From Pontibacter anaerobius (GTDB lineage: Bacteria > Bacteroidota > Bacteroidia > Cytophagales > Hymenobacteraceae), in NCBI RefSeq assembly GCF_026241195.1, contig NZ_JAPFQO010000002.1:124001-188000 (forward strand): 64,000 bases of DNA, in the 5' to 3' direction. The translations under genes and the position numbers were made by a program. The notes beneath the pieces were generated by a model, which did not search any database, had not been told where the DNA came from, and worked only from the letters and a program-made list of their open reading frames with translations. Positions 52,272 to 62,272 of the stretch are shown here, in pieces. How positions within the stretch are numbered: the first letter of the stretch is position 1; each line of letters starts with the position of its first letter.

Positions 52272-55200
52272 ATGGCCTTAGGTAAAAACTTGAAGTTGAG
52301 TAAAGAGAAGCTCATCAGTGACGAAAAAGCCAAAGAAGAGAAGAAAACCACTCCAAGGGCAAAGGCTGAGACTGGTGGAGCTACCACAGCTGTGTTAGAC
52401 GCTCCGGAAAAAACTGCCGCACCGGCAGCGAAGGAGCAGCCGGTAGGGCCTGCAAAACCGTCACCCGACAAGCAGGCAGGAGCCAGAAAGCTGAGACAAG
52501 GCAAGCTTCCAAGCAATCCGGATTACATAAGCGACCAGCTGAACAGAGTGCTCTATGCGCTCGATGCCTTTAAGAAAGGCGACGTTTCAGTGCGCCTTAC
52601 AAAGCAGAACGACGATATATTTGCCGACATCGCCGAAGCCTATAATTCGATGGTGGAAATGATCGGTGGTGTAGGTGGCGAGGTTTCGCGCATCTCCAAA
52701 GTAGCTGGTGTGGAGGGTAACCTGAAAGCCCGTGCCTCTGCCGAGAATGCTTCCGGTTTCTGGAAGGACATGATCAACAACATCAACGGCCTGGTGGATT
52801 CCATTGCGGTTCCGGTACTTGAGGTGGGCAAGGTACTTAAGAACATCTCCCGCGGTAACCTCGACGAGACGTTCCAGATCCCTGTGTCCGGCGACTTTAA
52901 AGTGATGGCCGAAACCATCAACCGCACCATCGACAACCTGAACCTGTTTGCCGGTGAGGTAACCCGCGTGGCCCTTGAGGTGGGTACCGAGGGTAAGCTG
53001 GGTGGCCAGGCATCAGTACCAAACGTGGCGGGTGTATGGAAGGACCTCACAGACAATGTGAATACCATGGCCTCCAACCTTACTTTCCAGGTACGTGACA
53101 TCGCCAACGTAGCGACTGCGGTGGCGAAGGGCGACCTGACCCAGAAGGTATCGGTAGATGTTAAAGGAGAACTAAGTGAACTAAAGGAGAACATCAACCG
53201 CATGGTGGACTCCCTGAACATATTTGCCGGTGAGGTAACCCGCGTGGCCCGCGAAGTGGGTACCGAGGGACGCCTTGGCGGTCAGGCCAAAGTGCCTAAT
53301 GTCGGCGGTGTATGGAAAGACCTCACGGACAACGTGAACACCATGGCCAGCAACCTAACCTCTCAGATGCGCGACATCGCTAACGTTTCTACTGCCGTTG
53401 CCAAAGGCGACCTGACGCAGAAGATCACGGTGAATGTGCGTGGTGAGATGGCCGAGCTGAAGGAGAACATCAACCAAATGGTGGACTCGCTCAACATCTT
53501 CGCCGGTGAGGTAACCCGCGTGGCCCGCGAAGTGGGTACCGAGGGTAAACTGGGCGGCCAGGCCAACGTGCCGAAAGTAGAGGGCACCTGGAAGGAGCTG
53601 ACCGATAATGTGAACCTGATGGCGGGTAACCTTACCTCCCAGGTACGCGACATCGCCAATGTAGCGACTGCGGTGGCGAAGGGAGACCTGACCCAGAAAG
53701 TATCCGTTGACGTAAAAGGCGAGCTGGGTGAACTGAAGGACATCCTGAACGAGATGGTGGACCGACTGAATGTGTTTGGCGCGGAAGTAACCCGTGTGGC
53801 ACGCGAGGTAGGTACAGAAGGTATACTGGGTGGTCAGGCCAATGTGCCAAACGTAGCCGGTATCTGGAAAGAGCTGACCGACAATGTTAACTCTATGGCC
53901 TCTAACCTGACGCTGCAGGTGCGTGACATCGCCAATGTGGCGACGGCGGTAGCGAAAGGTGACCTGAGCCAGAAAATCACAGTGAATGTGAAAGGTGAGC
54001 TTGCCGACCTGAAGGAGAACCTGAACCAGATGGTGGACTCGCTCAACATCTTTGCGGATGAGGTAACTCGTGTGGCGCGCGAAGTGGGTACCGAGGGTAA
54101 GCTGGGCGGCCAGGCCAATGTGCCGAACGTAGGCGGAACCTGGAAGAACTTGACCGATAATGTAAACACCATGGCGTCTAACCTGACCTCTCAGGTACGC
54201 GACATCGCTAACGTTTCAACCGCTGTTGCAAAGGGTGACCTGACGCAGAAAGTGTCGGTGGACGTGAAAGGGGAGATGGCCGAGTTGAAGGAGAACATCA
54301 ACCGCATGGTGGACTCGCTCAACATCTTCGCCGGGGAGGTAACCCGCGTGGCCCTGGAAGTGGGTACCGAGGGACGCCTTGGCGGCCAGGCCAACGTGCC
54401 GAACGTGGCCGGAGTTTGGAAAGACCTGACCGATAATGTAAATATCATGGCCTCTAACCTGACAACGCAGGTGCGGGGTATAGCTAAAGTGGCGACAGCG
54501 GTTGCCAAAGGCGACCTGAGCCAGAAAATTACTGTTGAAGCCCGCGGCGAACTCTTGGACTTGAAAGAGAACCTGAACCAGATGGTGGACTCGCTCAATA
54601 TCTTCGGTGACGAGGTAACCCGTGTGGCGCGCGAGGTAGGTACCGAGGGTAAGCTGGGCGGCCAGGCCAACGTGCCGAACGTAGGCGGAACCTGGAAAGA
54701 CCTCACGGACAACGTGAACTACATGGCCAGCAACCTGACTTCTCAGGTGCGTGATATCGCCAAAGTAGCCACTGCCGTTGCGAAAGGCGACCTGAGCCAG
54801 AAGATTACGGTAGAGGCCCGCGGCGAGCTGTTGGACCTGAAGGAGAACCTGAACCAGATGGTGGACTCGCTCAACATCTTTGCGGATGAGGTAACTCGTG
54901 TGGCACGTGAAGTGGGTACGGAAGGACGCTTAGGTGGACAGGCCAACGTGCCAAAAGTACGAGGTACCTGGAAGGAGCTGACGGATAATGTGAACACCAT
55001 GGCCTCTAACCTGACCCTGCAGGTGCGTGACATTGCCAAAGTTGCGACGGCGGTAGCAAAGGGTGACCTGACACAGAAGGTATCCGTGGACGTGAAAGGC
55101 GAGCTGGGTGAGCTGAAGGAGAACATCAACCGCATGGTGGACTCGCTCAACATCTTCGCCGGGGAGGTAACCCGCGTGGCCTTGGAAGTGGGTACCGAGG

Positions 55201-56792
55201 GACGCCTTGGCGGCCAGGCCAACGTGCCGAACGTGGCCGGAGTTTGGAAAGACTTGACCGACAACGTAAACACCATGGCCTCTAACCTGACAACGCAGGT
55301 GCGAGGTATAGTAAAAGTAGTAACAGCGGTTTCGAAAGGTGACCTGACGCAGAAGCTGATGCTGGAAGCGAAAGGTGAGATGGCTGAGTTGGCCGACACG
55401 ATCAACACGATGGTGGTTGACCTGAACCGACTGGCTGGTGAGGTGTCTCGTGTGGCCAGAGTTGCGGGTGTGGAAGGTAAACTGACAGAGCGCGCCACCC
55501 TGCAAGGTGTGGGCGGTAGCTGGAAAGAACTGGTAGACACGCTGAACGACCTGCTTGAATCCATCGTAACGCCAGTGCTCGATGTATCACGCGTAGTACG
55601 TGCCATTTCTGAAGGTGATCTAACCCAGAAAGTTGAAGCGCAGACTGCCGGTGATATCCTGGATATGGCAAATGCTCTAAACCTTGCCGTTGACAACCTG
55701 AATGCACTCCTTGGTGAAATCAACGATTCTTCACTGGTAGTTGGGTCTTCTTCTGAAGAGATGGCTGCCAAAGGGTTGGAAATGAACAAGGTAACACTGG
55801 ATGTGGCGCTTGCCATGCAGCAAATGGCTGAGGGTGCGCAGAACCAGGCCCTAAAAACTGACCAGGCTTTCAAATTGATTGAGGAAATCATGAAAGCAAC
55901 GAAGGAGACTGCCAACCGCGCCGAAGTGGTGAACAAATCAGCCTTGCTTGGTGAGGAAAGCTCTCAGATAGGTCTTAAGACAGTAGCGGAAGTGGTGAAG
56001 AACATGGAGGAGATCTCGAGTTCAGCAGCCCTTACTTCTAAAACAATTGAGGTATTGAGCACGCGCTCTCAGGAAATATCAAAGTCGCTTGGTGTAATCA
56101 CAGACATTGCTGCCCAGACAAACCTTCTGGCCCTGAATGCTGCCATTGAGGCGGCTCGTGCCGGTGAGGCTGGTCGCGGATTTGCCGTGGTAGCTGAAGA
56201 GATCAGGAAACTGGCCGAAGGCTCCCGAATTTCTGCAAGTGAGATTGCCACGCTGGTAGATGACGTGAAAAAAGATACGGCCTCTGCTGCAACGGCAATT
56301 TCCACCATGGAGGGACGGGTACTCAAAGGAAAGAATGCCACATTTGAGGCATCCGGAGCCTTTAAAAATATTGCCGCCTCCAGTGGTGAAACGCTTCGAA
56401 CTGCCCAGGACATCCTTACAGCGACGGAAGTACAGAAAACGACCATCGGGGATGTAGTGAAGTACGTGGAGGAAGTGGTAGCCATTGCCGAGCAGACCGC
56501 ATCGGGTACGCAGCAGGTGGCAAGCACTGCGAAGCAGCTTTCAGGCTCGATGCAGGAACTGACATCATCTTCTCAGAACCTGAACGACATTGCAGCAGAT
56601 CTGCAGGTAAGTATCTCCGCCTTTAAGCTTATCGATGGAAACTTAGTTTTCAATGAGAAAAAAGGATTGATGACTTCTATACCATCAAACCAGCGCAAGC
56701 AGAGAAACCAAACCGGTAATAAGCGCGTGGCGACTGACTCACCACGAAAGATGAATGGTGCAACCAGACTGGGAGAGGGCAAGAGTAAGTAA
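52272..56792 (+). CDS. Cytoplasmic poly-HAMP methyl-accepting chemotaxis protein
   Basis: 1506 residues, very long for the family. Residues 1-75 are a charged Lys/Ala/Pro-rich segment; no signal peptide or membrane helix is visible anywhere, so it is soluble. Residues about 90-1150 are a chain of HAMP units: two divergent ones, then nine near-identical 92-residue units (228-1055), then two divergent ones. Each core reads like [20 protein letters not shown] with a partner [19 protein letters not shown], as in fungal group III histidine kinases. Residues about 1170-1440 are the MCP signalling helices with the hairpin tip around [20 protein letters not shown]. The tail is basic with no CheR-binding pentapeptide. 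The stop overlaps cheW by 1 base. Confidence 0.93.
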   Translation: MALGKNLKLSKEKLISDEKAKEEKKTTPRAKAETGGATTAVLDAPEKTAAPAAKEQPVGPAKPSPDKQAGARKLRQGKLPSNPDYISDQLNRVLYALDAFKKGDVSVRLTKQNDDIFADIAEAYNSMVEMIGGVGGEVSRISKVAGVEGNLKARASAENASGFWKDMINNINGLVDSIAVPVLEVGKVLKNISRGNLDETFQIPVSGDFKVMAETINRTIDNLNLFAGEVTRVALEVGTEGKLGGQASVPNVAGVWKDLTDNVNTMASNLTFQVRDIANVATAVAKGDLTQKVSVDVKGELSELKENINRMVDSLNIFAGEVTRVAREVGTEGRLGGQAKVPNVGGVWKDLTDNVNTMASNLTSQMRDIANVSTAVAKGDLTQKITVNVRGEMAELKENINQMVDSLNIFAGEVTRVAREVGTEGKLGGQANVPKVEGTWKELTDNVNLMAGNLTSQVRDIANVATAVAKGDLTQKVSVDVKGELGELKDILNEMVDRLNVFGAEVTRVAREVGTEGILGGQANVPNVAGIWKELTDNVNSMASNLTLQVRDIANVATAVAKGDLSQKITVNVKGELADLKENLNQMVDSLNIFADEVTRVAREVGTEGKLGGQANVPNVGGTWKNLTDNVNTMASNLTSQVRDIANVSTAVAKGDLTQKVSVDVKGEMAELKENINRMVDSLNIFAGEVTRVALEVGTEGRLGGQANVPNVAGVWKDLTDNVNIMASNLTTQVRGIAKVATAVAKGDLSQKITVEARGELLDLKENLNQMVDSLNIFGDEVTRVAREVGTEGKLGGQANVPNVGGTWKDLTDNVNYMASNLTSQVRDIAKVATAVAKGDLSQKITVEARGELLDLKENLNQMVDSLNIFADEVTRVAREVGTEGRLGGQANVPKVRGTWKELTDNVNTMASNLTLQVRDIAKVATAVAKGDLTQKVSVDVKGELGELKENINRMVDSLNIFAGEVTRVALEVGTEGRLGGQANVPNVAGVWKDLTDNVNTMASNLTTQVRGIVKVVTAVSKGDLTQKLMLEAKGEMAELADTINTMVVDLNRLAGEVSRVARVAGVEGKLTERATLQGVGGSWKELVDTLNDLLESIVTPVLDVSRVVRAISEGDLTQKVEAQTAGDILDMANALNLAVDNLNALLGEINDSSLVVGSSSEEMAAKGLEMNKVTLDVALAMQQMAEGAQNQALKTDQAFKLIEEIMKATKETANRAEVVNKSALLGEESSQIGLKTVAEVVKNMEEISSSAALTSKTIEVLSTRSQEISKSLGVITDIAAQTNLLALNAAIEAARAGEAGRGFAVVAEEIRKLAEGSRISASEIATLVDDVKKDTASAATAISTMEGRVLKGKNATFEASGAFKNIAASSGETLRTAQDILTATEVQKTTIGDVVKYVEEVVAIAEQTASGTQQVASTAKQLSGSMQELTSSSQNLNDIAADLQVSISAFKLIDGNLVFNEKKGLMTSIPSNQRKQRNQTGNKRVATDSPRKMNGATRLGEGKSK
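52953..55436 (+). repeat. Nine in-frame 276-bp HAMP-encoding repeats
   Basis: The unit start GGTGAGGTAACCCGCGTG (or a variant) recurs nine times at exactly 276 bases. The tenth, diverged start is at 55437. Units 6 (from 54333) and 9 (from 55161) are almost identical over the first about 140 bases, 828 bases or three units apart. Confidence 0.9.
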
Positions 56793-57394
56793 TGGCAAAA
56801 GAAGTTAAAGAGCAAAAGCAGGCGGCGCCAGCTGCTTCTGATGCGGTACATCCTGAAACCAGTAAATCGGATCAAGTTTCAGAAAAACACGAAGCTTCTT
56901 CAACAGAGGCTACCCGCGTACATGTAACGCCGGAAATGGTGCACCTCATCGTATTCAAGTTAGGCACTGAGGAATATGCCATCCGGATTGATCAGGTGAA
57001 AGAGGTAACTGTGACGCCAAACATAACGCGCATGCCCCGCACCCCTGATTTTGTGAAAGGGGTTGCGAACATTCGTGGTGATATTATCGCCATCATCGAC
57101 CTGGAAAAGCGCTTTAACATCAAGCCTAAGCCGGAAGCATCCGCTTTACCATCCAGCTATACGTTGGTAGTTGAGGCAGATGAATACAGTATTGGGATAG
57201 ATGTGAAGGAGGTGCCCCAGTCTCTGAACTTGGCGTTAACGAAGATCGATAAAACGCCTTCCTTCTTACATGATGTAAGCGTGAATGAGAATTTTATTGA
57301 GGGTATTGCCAAAATAGATAACAGGCTTATTATCGTGCTGGACATACACAAGATCCTGACCCAGGATGAAGTGAACCAGTTGCCGAACTTATAA
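56792..57394 (+). CDS. cheW: Chemotaxis coupling protein CheW
   Basis: 200 residues. A charged Lys/Glu/Ser/Ala-rich leader of about 45 residues precedes a CheW beta-barrel domain (VHLIVFKLGTEEYAIRIDQV, RMPRTPDFVKGVANIRGDII, IDLEKRFNI, and EGIAKIDNRLIIVLDIHKIL). It links receptor and CheA. Its ATG overlaps the receptor's stop (TAATG), so the two are translationally coupled. The long leader is unusual for CheW and may act as a spacer. Confidence 0.94.
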   Translation: MAKEVKEQKQAAPAASDAVHPETSKSDQVSEKHEASSTEATRVHVTPEMVHLIVFKLGTEEYAIRIDQVKEVTVTPNITRMPRTPDFVKGVANIRGDIIAIIDLEKRFNIKPKPEASALPSSYTLVVEADEYSIGIDVKEVPQSLNLALTKIDKTPSFLHDVSVNENFIEGIAKIDNRLIIVLDIHKILTQDEVNQLPNL

Positions 57395-57419
57395 ACCAAG
57401 AAACTATACTTTATAAAGT

Positions 57420-57794
57420 ATGAAAAGAATATTGATTGTAGATGATTCATTCTACATGCGCACCATGCTGAAAAACATGCTTACGGACGCTGGCTACGAA
57501 ATTGTGGGCGAAGCACCGAACGGGCAGACAGCCCTTGAACTCGCCCGTGAGACAAAGCCTGACCTTATAACGCTGGACGTTATTCTGCCCGATAATACCG
57601 GTTTGGAGGTATTGAAGGGAATCAGAGCCGAGCAGCCAGAGCAAAAAGTGATTATCGTGAGTGCCGTGGGGCAAGAGGTAATCGTGAACGAAGCCATGGA
57701 AAATGGAGCGAAATCATACATCGTAAAGCCCTTCTCTGAGGAGAATGTGCTGGAGGTGGTGAGCAAAGTGCTGGCAGAAGAGCCGATTCAGTAA
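57420..57794 (+). CDS. cheY: Response regulator, CheY-like
   Basis: Single receiver domain of 124 residues: acidic pair D8-D9, phosphoacceptor D53 (TLDVILPD), S81, and K103 in IVKPF. No output domain. In the operon it is the diffusible output of CheA, but no flagellar motor gene is in the window, so its target may be the gliding machinery, pili or another pathway. Confidence 0.93.
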   Translation: MKRILIVDDSFYMRTMLKNMLTDAGYEIVGEAPNGQTALELARETKPDLITLDVILPDNTGLEVLKGIRAEQPEQKVIIVSAVGQEVIVNEAMENGAKSYIVKPFSEENVLEVVSKVLAEEPIQ

Positions 57795-57841
57795 ATTCTT
57801 AGTTTTTTGGGGGGAGTGCTTCATACTTTATAGAAGTGGGG

Positions 57842-57850
57842 GAGAAAGGA
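57842..57850 (+). promoter_or_regulatory. Ribosome-binding site that decides the cheB start
   Basis: GAGAAAGGA lies 3 bases before ATG 57854, an unusually clear site for this genome. It supports ATG 57854 over the GTG at 57836, which lies upstream of it. Confidence 0.6.
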
Positions 57851-57853
57851 ACA

Positions 57854-58975
57854 ATGTTGCGTGTACTGATAGCCGATGGTTCCAGTTATTCCAGAATGGT
57901 GTTGCAGGATATTATAGGTGCTGCAGAAGAAGTACATATAACCAACCTGGCAGCTGACGGAGATGAGTTGATTGCCTCGCTGAAGGCTGATAAAGCAGAG
58001 TTGGTGGTGTTGGACTATGACCTGCCGAAGAACGAGAATCTACTTGCGCTGAAGCGTATCTTTAGTGAAGTGCCTGTGCCGGTGCTTTTGCTGCTGCAAC
58101 AAGAGCAACTAAACCTCGAAGTACTTAAGCAGTCCGTAGAGCTTGGCGTGTATGGTGTGGTGCTTAAACCCGGCAAGAGCCGCTTTTACACCAACTATAG
58201 AAGCATAGCCCAGGAGGTACTGCAGAAAGTGATGGCCGTGCGAAACTCTGATCTTAATGATACCGAGTACCGCTACAAAGCATTGCATCAGGAGGTGCTG
58301 TTGCTGAAAGAGATACCTGAGCCGAAAAATAGTATCCATTTGGCAGAGACGGTGATTGTGATCGGGGCTTCTACGGGGGGCACGCAGGCAGTTGAGCAAA
58401 TTGTGAGGCACCTTTCACCAGACCTGGAGTCTACCGTGCTCATAGCATTGCACCTTCCGCACGGTTTCACCAAAAAGTATACGGAGCGACTGCAAACGCT
58501 AACATCGCTTAAGGTGGTAGAAGGCCGGAAGGGACTGAAACTAAAGCCAGGCAAAGTAATTGTAGCGCCCGGAGGCCGGAACATGGTAGTGCAGTCCGTG
58601 ATGGGGAACAAGTCGAACCTTATCATAAATTTCACGGACGAAACGCCTTCTCTGTTCGATCAGCCATCCATAGACCTGCTGATGCGCTCAGTAGCGCAGA
58701 GTGTGGTAAAGCAGGTAGTGGGTGTGATTTTAACAGGTATGGGTAAGGATGGTACCGCCGGTGCCGCTTACATAAAGGAACGTGGGGGCCTGATGGTGGC
58801 ACAGGACGAAGAAACATCCACCATATTTGGCATGGCCAAGTCCGCTATTGATGGCGGTTATATCAACGAGGTGCTGCCGCTACAGGAAATTCCGAAATTC
58901 CTGAACAAGTATGTGGCAGTGCAGCAGGTCAGTTTAACTGACAGAAACTATGAAATCGAGAGAACAGGAGTATAA
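57854..58975 (+). CDS. cheB: Chemotaxis methylesterase/glutamine deamidase CheB
   Basis: 373 residues. N-terminal receiver domain with phosphoacceptor D54 (VVLDYDLP) and K105 in VLKPG; the first acidic pair is reduced to one Asp (IADGSS). C-terminal CheB domain with Ser173 in GASTGGTQA, His200 in ALHLPHGFT and Asp299 in GMGKDGTAGA, the catalytic triad. It removes receptor methyl esters as feedback. There is no cheR in the window, so methylation must come from elsewhere or CheB acts as deamidase only. The 3' end overlaps cheA by 26 bases. Confidence 0.93.
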   Translation: MLRVLIADGSSYSRMVLQDIIGAAEEVHITNLAADGDELIASLKADKAELVVLDYDLPKNENLLALKRIFSEVPVPVLLLLQQEQLNLEVLKQSVELGVYGVVLKPGKSRFYTNYRSIAQEVLQKVMAVRNSDLNDTEYRYKALHQEVLLLKEIPEPKNSIHLAETVIVIGASTGGTQAVEQIVRHLSPDLESTVLIALHLPHGFTKKYTERLQTLTSLKVVEGRKGLKLKPGKVIVAPGGRNMVVQSVMGNKSNLIINFTDETPSLFDQPSIDLLMRSVAQSVVKQVVGVILTGMGKDGTAGAAYIKERGGLMVAQDEETSTIFGMAKSAIDGGYINEVLPLQEIPKFLNKYVAVQQVSLTDRNYEIERTGV

Positions 58976-60590
58976 AGAAATATTTATTGCCGAGGCCCTG
59001 GAGTATTTTGATGCTCTTAACAGGCATATCAGCACGCTGGAGAAGGAGCCGGAAAGCGATGAGACGCTAGCCGAGATCTTCCGTTTGCTGCATAACCTGA
59101 AGGCCAATTCCAAGGCAATCGGCTACCTGCAGATCTCGGACGTATCCCATAAGCTGGAAACGGCCTTCAGCCTTATCCGCAACAAGGAACTTACGTTTAG
59201 TGAGGAGGTTGTGAAGGTGCTCTTTGACGGAATAGACCTGCTCGGGGAACTGATCCACAACGTGGATAACCCAAAGTATGGGGAGCCGGATCCTGTGCTG
59301 CTGCGTAACCTCGATATTATTGTAGAGAATCTCTCTGACAGTACGATCGAGCTAACCAAAGTACAGAAGTATAATACATCAAAAAATCTGGCGCTTTCTG
59401 AACTGATCTATATACAGATCCGGAAGCTGGACCATATGATGAACTTGGTTGGGGAGTTGATGATAGATAGGGACCGCGTTCTGTCCATCAGCCGCGAACT
59501 CAATCATGACGAACTAAAGAGTGTGAGTTCACACTTGTACCGCATCACAGAAGAGTTGCAGTACAGCGTAATGGACGCACGCCTGGTAAGTATAGGAACC
59601 CTGTTCAATAAATTCCCGCGTATTGTACGGGATGTTGCCACAGCTGAGGGCAAGCAGGTGAACCTGGAATTGCATGGGCACGACATACAGATAGACAGGA
59701 ATATCCTGCAGATCATGGCGGACTCGCTGCTGCACCTGGTCCGGAATGCTATTACGCATGGCCTGGAAAGACCGGAAGAGCGCGAGGCGAAAGGGAAGAA
59801 AGTTACAGGCCAGCTTAAGTTGGCGGCACAGAGCGACCGTGAGAACGTATTGATAAGGTTGCAGGATGACGGTAGGGGCATAGACCTGAGGCAGGTAAAG
59901 CGATCTGCTGTGGAGAAGCAGCTAATCACTGCAGATGCAGCTAAAGGCATGGCTGATAACGAGGTGCTGTCGCTGTTGTTTGAACCCGGCTTCTCTACTG
60001 CAAAGGAAATTACTGAGTTCTCTGGCCGTGGCGTAGGCCTCGATGTAGTTAAAAATGCAATTGACTCCATTGGCGGCCGTATTAACGTAAACTCAGAAAA
60101 AGGGAAGGGTACTACCTTTACTCTGCAGTTGCCATCTTCTATTGCCGTGAAGGGCGCATTGCTGTTTGAAGTGGCAGGTATATACTTTGCCATACCGCTT
60201 ATACACACAGACCAGGTGGTGGCAATGGATAAGGACGATCTACATGAAGTGGGCGGCGTGCTTATTGCTGACATGAAAGGGGAGACCGTTACGGTAGTTT
60301 ACCTGAACGAGCTCCTGAACGCCCCGGAACAGGAAATGAACCTCGGAGACAAAAGCCGGCTTAACGGACAGGTGCAGAATATTATCATCGTGTCCTACAA
60401 CAACAGAAAGCTCGGCCTGATTGTAGATAAATTGTACAGGCAGCAGGATATAGTGGTGAAGCCGCTAAGCAAGCCGCTGGATCAGATCGATATTTATGGA
60501 GGCGTTACCTTGTTGGGCACCGGTAAAGTATGCATGGTGTTGGATGTGCCGGCGATAACGCGCTACTTTATACATAGAAAGCAGGGTTGA
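58950..60590 (+). CDS. cheA: Chemotaxis histidine kinase CheA
   Basis: 546 residues. HPt domain (1 to about 105) with phospho-His H48 in FRLLHNLKANSKAIGY; the usual Gly after the Lys is Ala here. A short linker replaces the CheY-binding P2 domain. Dimerisation helices (LSELIYIQIRKLDHMMNLVG), then the ATPase domain (LLHLVRNAITHGLERPEER, DDGRGIDLRQ, GRGVGLDVVKNAI) and a CheW-like P5 domain at the C-terminus. Overlaps cheB by 26 bases and ends 4 bases before cheC. Confidence 0.94.
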   Translation: MKSREQEYKEIFIAEALEYFDALNRHISTLEKEPESDETLAEIFRLLHNLKANSKAIGYLQISDVSHKLETAFSLIRNKELTFSEEVVKVLFDGIDLLGELIHNVDNPKYGEPDPVLLRNLDIIVENLSDSTIELTKVQKYNTSKNLALSELIYIQIRKLDHMMNLVGELMIDRDRVLSISRELNHDELKSVSSHLYRITEELQYSVMDARLVSIGTLFNKFPRIVRDVATAEGKQVNLELHGHDIQIDRNILQIMADSLLHLVRNAITHGLERPEEREAKGKKVTGQLKLAAQSDRENVLIRLQDDGRGIDLRQVKRSAVEKQLITADAAKGMADNEVLSLLFEPGFSTAKEITEFSGRGVGLDVVKNAIDSIGGRINVNSEKGKGTTFTLQLPSSIAVKGALLFEVAGIYFAIPLIHTDQVVAMDKDDLHEVGGVLIADMKGETVTVVYLNELLNAPEQEMNLGDKSRLNGQVQNIIIVSYNNRKLGLIVDKLYRQQDIVVKPLSKPLDQIDIYGGVTLLGTGKVCMVLDVPAITRYFIHRKQG

Positions 60591-60594
60591 GGCG

Positions 60595-61272
60595 ATGGGT
60601 AAGTCAAATACTAACGAGACAACTATGATGATGGCAACTCAGATTTCGGAGTTAGAGAGAGATATTATCAAGGAGATACTCAATATCGGGTTAGCGAGGG
60701 CCGCTGATTCTTTTGCAGCCATTGCAAAAGACAAAGTGCTCTTAAAAGTGCCCGATATAAAACTGATTGAAGTTAAAGAACTCCTGGAACTGGTGTCGCA
60801 GTATGAAGATACCCATGTCATCATTCAATCCGATATAAAAGGCGAATTTAACGGCGCCACGCTCATGCTTTTCTCCGATGATCACATCGTCCGCCTCTCA
60901 GAAGTATGTCTGGCAATGGTGGATGTGCAGAAGGGGGAGCTCTCCGTTATGCAGGAATCGCTGCTGCTGGAGATAAGCAATATCATTACCGGGGCATTGG
61001 TCACCCAAATGGCAAACATCCTAAAAGCCAATATTTACGGTTCGCCCCCTAAAGCGCCTAAAGGCTATATCGCAGATTCTCTGAAAGATATACTTGTGCA
61101 GCACCCGCTGTTTCAGCCACTTGTTTTCACCGTAATTACACGCTTTACCCATAACTCCAGAAGCGTAGAGTTGCCGCTGCTGCTGTTTTTCGATTCCAAA
61201 ACGTTCATGCGCATTATCGAGATCATCCGCAATTTTGACCTCGGGAAAAACAACCTGATGGAAACCGACTGA
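60595..61272 (+). CDS. cheC: CheC-like CheY-P phosphatase
   Basis: 225 residues. Two active-site motifs of the CheC/CheX/FliY family: IIKEILNIGLARAADSF and LLLEISNIITGALVTQM, each keeping the Glu and Asn (ExxN) needed for hydrolysis of CheY phosphate. Both sites appear intact, as in CheC. Starts 4 bases after cheA; last gene of the operon. This gives the pathway a full phosphorylation/dephosphorylation loop. Confidence 0.85.
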   Translation: MGKSNTNETTMMMATQISELERDIIKEILNIGLARAADSFAAIAKDKVLLKVPDIKLIEVKELLELVSQYEDTHVIIQSDIKGEFNGATLMLFSDDHIVRLSEVCLAMVDVQKGELSVMQESLLLEISNIITGALVTQMANILKANIYGSPPKAPKGYIADSLKDILVQHPLFQPLVFTVITRFTHNSRSVELPLLLFFDSKTFMRIIEIIRNFDLGKNNLMETD

Positions 61273-61385
61273 GCAAATTTGCAGTAGGGTAGCTTATCTG
61301 AATGCCGTTAGCTGTTGCTTTAAAGTATAAACAAGCGAAGGCCAGTGCTGCCGCTGCTCATTTTAGATGAAGTTATACTTCTCTC

Positions 61386-62198
61386 ATGCCAGAACCGAAA
61401 CACCGACTCAGTAAGTATGAAATTACCGGTTACATCCTGATCTTAACAGGGGCGGTGGTGCTTGTCTGGGGCACTATAAAATTTAACCTCACGGAAGAGC
61501 TTTACCTGGACCCCGCGGATAGGGAAGGGGTGTTTGGCCAGTACGGTGAGTTTATTGGCGGCATTGTAGGTTCGCTCTGGGCACTGGCAGGCGTTTTCCT
61601 CTTTTTTGCCACGCTAACGTACCAGAAACGCGAGTTTGAGCTGCAGCGCTTTGAACTGCACAAAACACAAAAGATCTTTCAGCAACAGAATTTCTCCACG
61701 TTATACATTAGCTTTATCCAGAAACATAACGATATCATCGACTCACTGGTAGCCTACGACATTAACAAGAGCGACTGGCGCGGGTCTAATTTCTTCGTCT
61801 TTTTTCAGGAAAAAGTGCTGACTTCCTTTGTGCAGAAAGTACGGAGCCTGGAGCCTCAGGAAAAAACAGAAGCGGAACTGCTGCACATCTTCCAGGATTA
61901 CTTTACCTACCACTTCACGTTTTACCAGAATTCGCTGAACCCATACCTTAAGAACCTGAGCGTTCTTTTCAAGCTGATCCAAAGGTACAAAGCTGAGACG
62001 CAGGACCAGGGGGAGTACTATAGCTTTATCACAAAGGCCAATTTTACGCAGTCCGAGCTTTTCCTGATCTACCATGTGGCGCAGTTTTACCTGCTCAAAG
62101 AGTTTAATGCCATCGATAACGCCTTTGATGTGTTTGAAGACATGACCGAAGAGTTTAAAGTAGAGCACATTGTAAAGCAGGAGCTGCTGGAGAAATAA
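61386..62198 (+). CDS. Putative phage abortive-infection-type membrane protein (PutAbiC-like)
   Basis: 270 residues. Two N-terminal transmembrane helices (about 12-30 and 52-76); between and after them YGEFIGGIVGSLWALAGVFL and FFATLTYQKREFELQRFELH, a pattern I associate with the PutAbiC domain (putative phage abortive infection proteins). The rest is a cytoplasmic helical domain with FQQQNFSTLYISFIQKHNDI. Anti-phage activity is not shown for this family member and there is no partner defence gene; single gene between the che operon and the polyamine genes. Confidence 0.6.
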   Translation: MPEPKHRLSKYEITGYILILTGAVVLVWGTIKFNLTEELYLDPADREGVFGQYGEFIGGIVGSLWALAGVFLFFATLTYQKREFELQRFELHKTQKIFQQQNFSTLYISFIQKHNDIIDSLVAYDINKSDWRGSNFFVFFQEKVLTSFVQKVRSLEPQEKTEAELLHIFQDYFTYHFTFYQNSLNPYLKNLSVLFKLIQRYKAETQDQGEYYSFITKANFTQSELFLIYHVAQFYLLKEFNAIDNAFDVFEDMTEEFKVEHIVKQELLEK

Positions 62199-62272
62199 TT
62201 TAGGAAGCGGCTACAAAGCTTTTTTAGCAACAATAGCTGTAAATTATTAACCCATTGGTAAACAATAAAGTA

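Noticed and set aside
52953..55436. Regular 276-bp repeats considered as a possible CRISPR or satellite array
   Set aside because: The units are in frame, protein-coding HAMP domains with no spacers.
52272..61272. Flagellar chemotaxis system
   Set aside because: No flagellar gene is in the window and the presumed phylum lacks flagella; the pathway output is left open.
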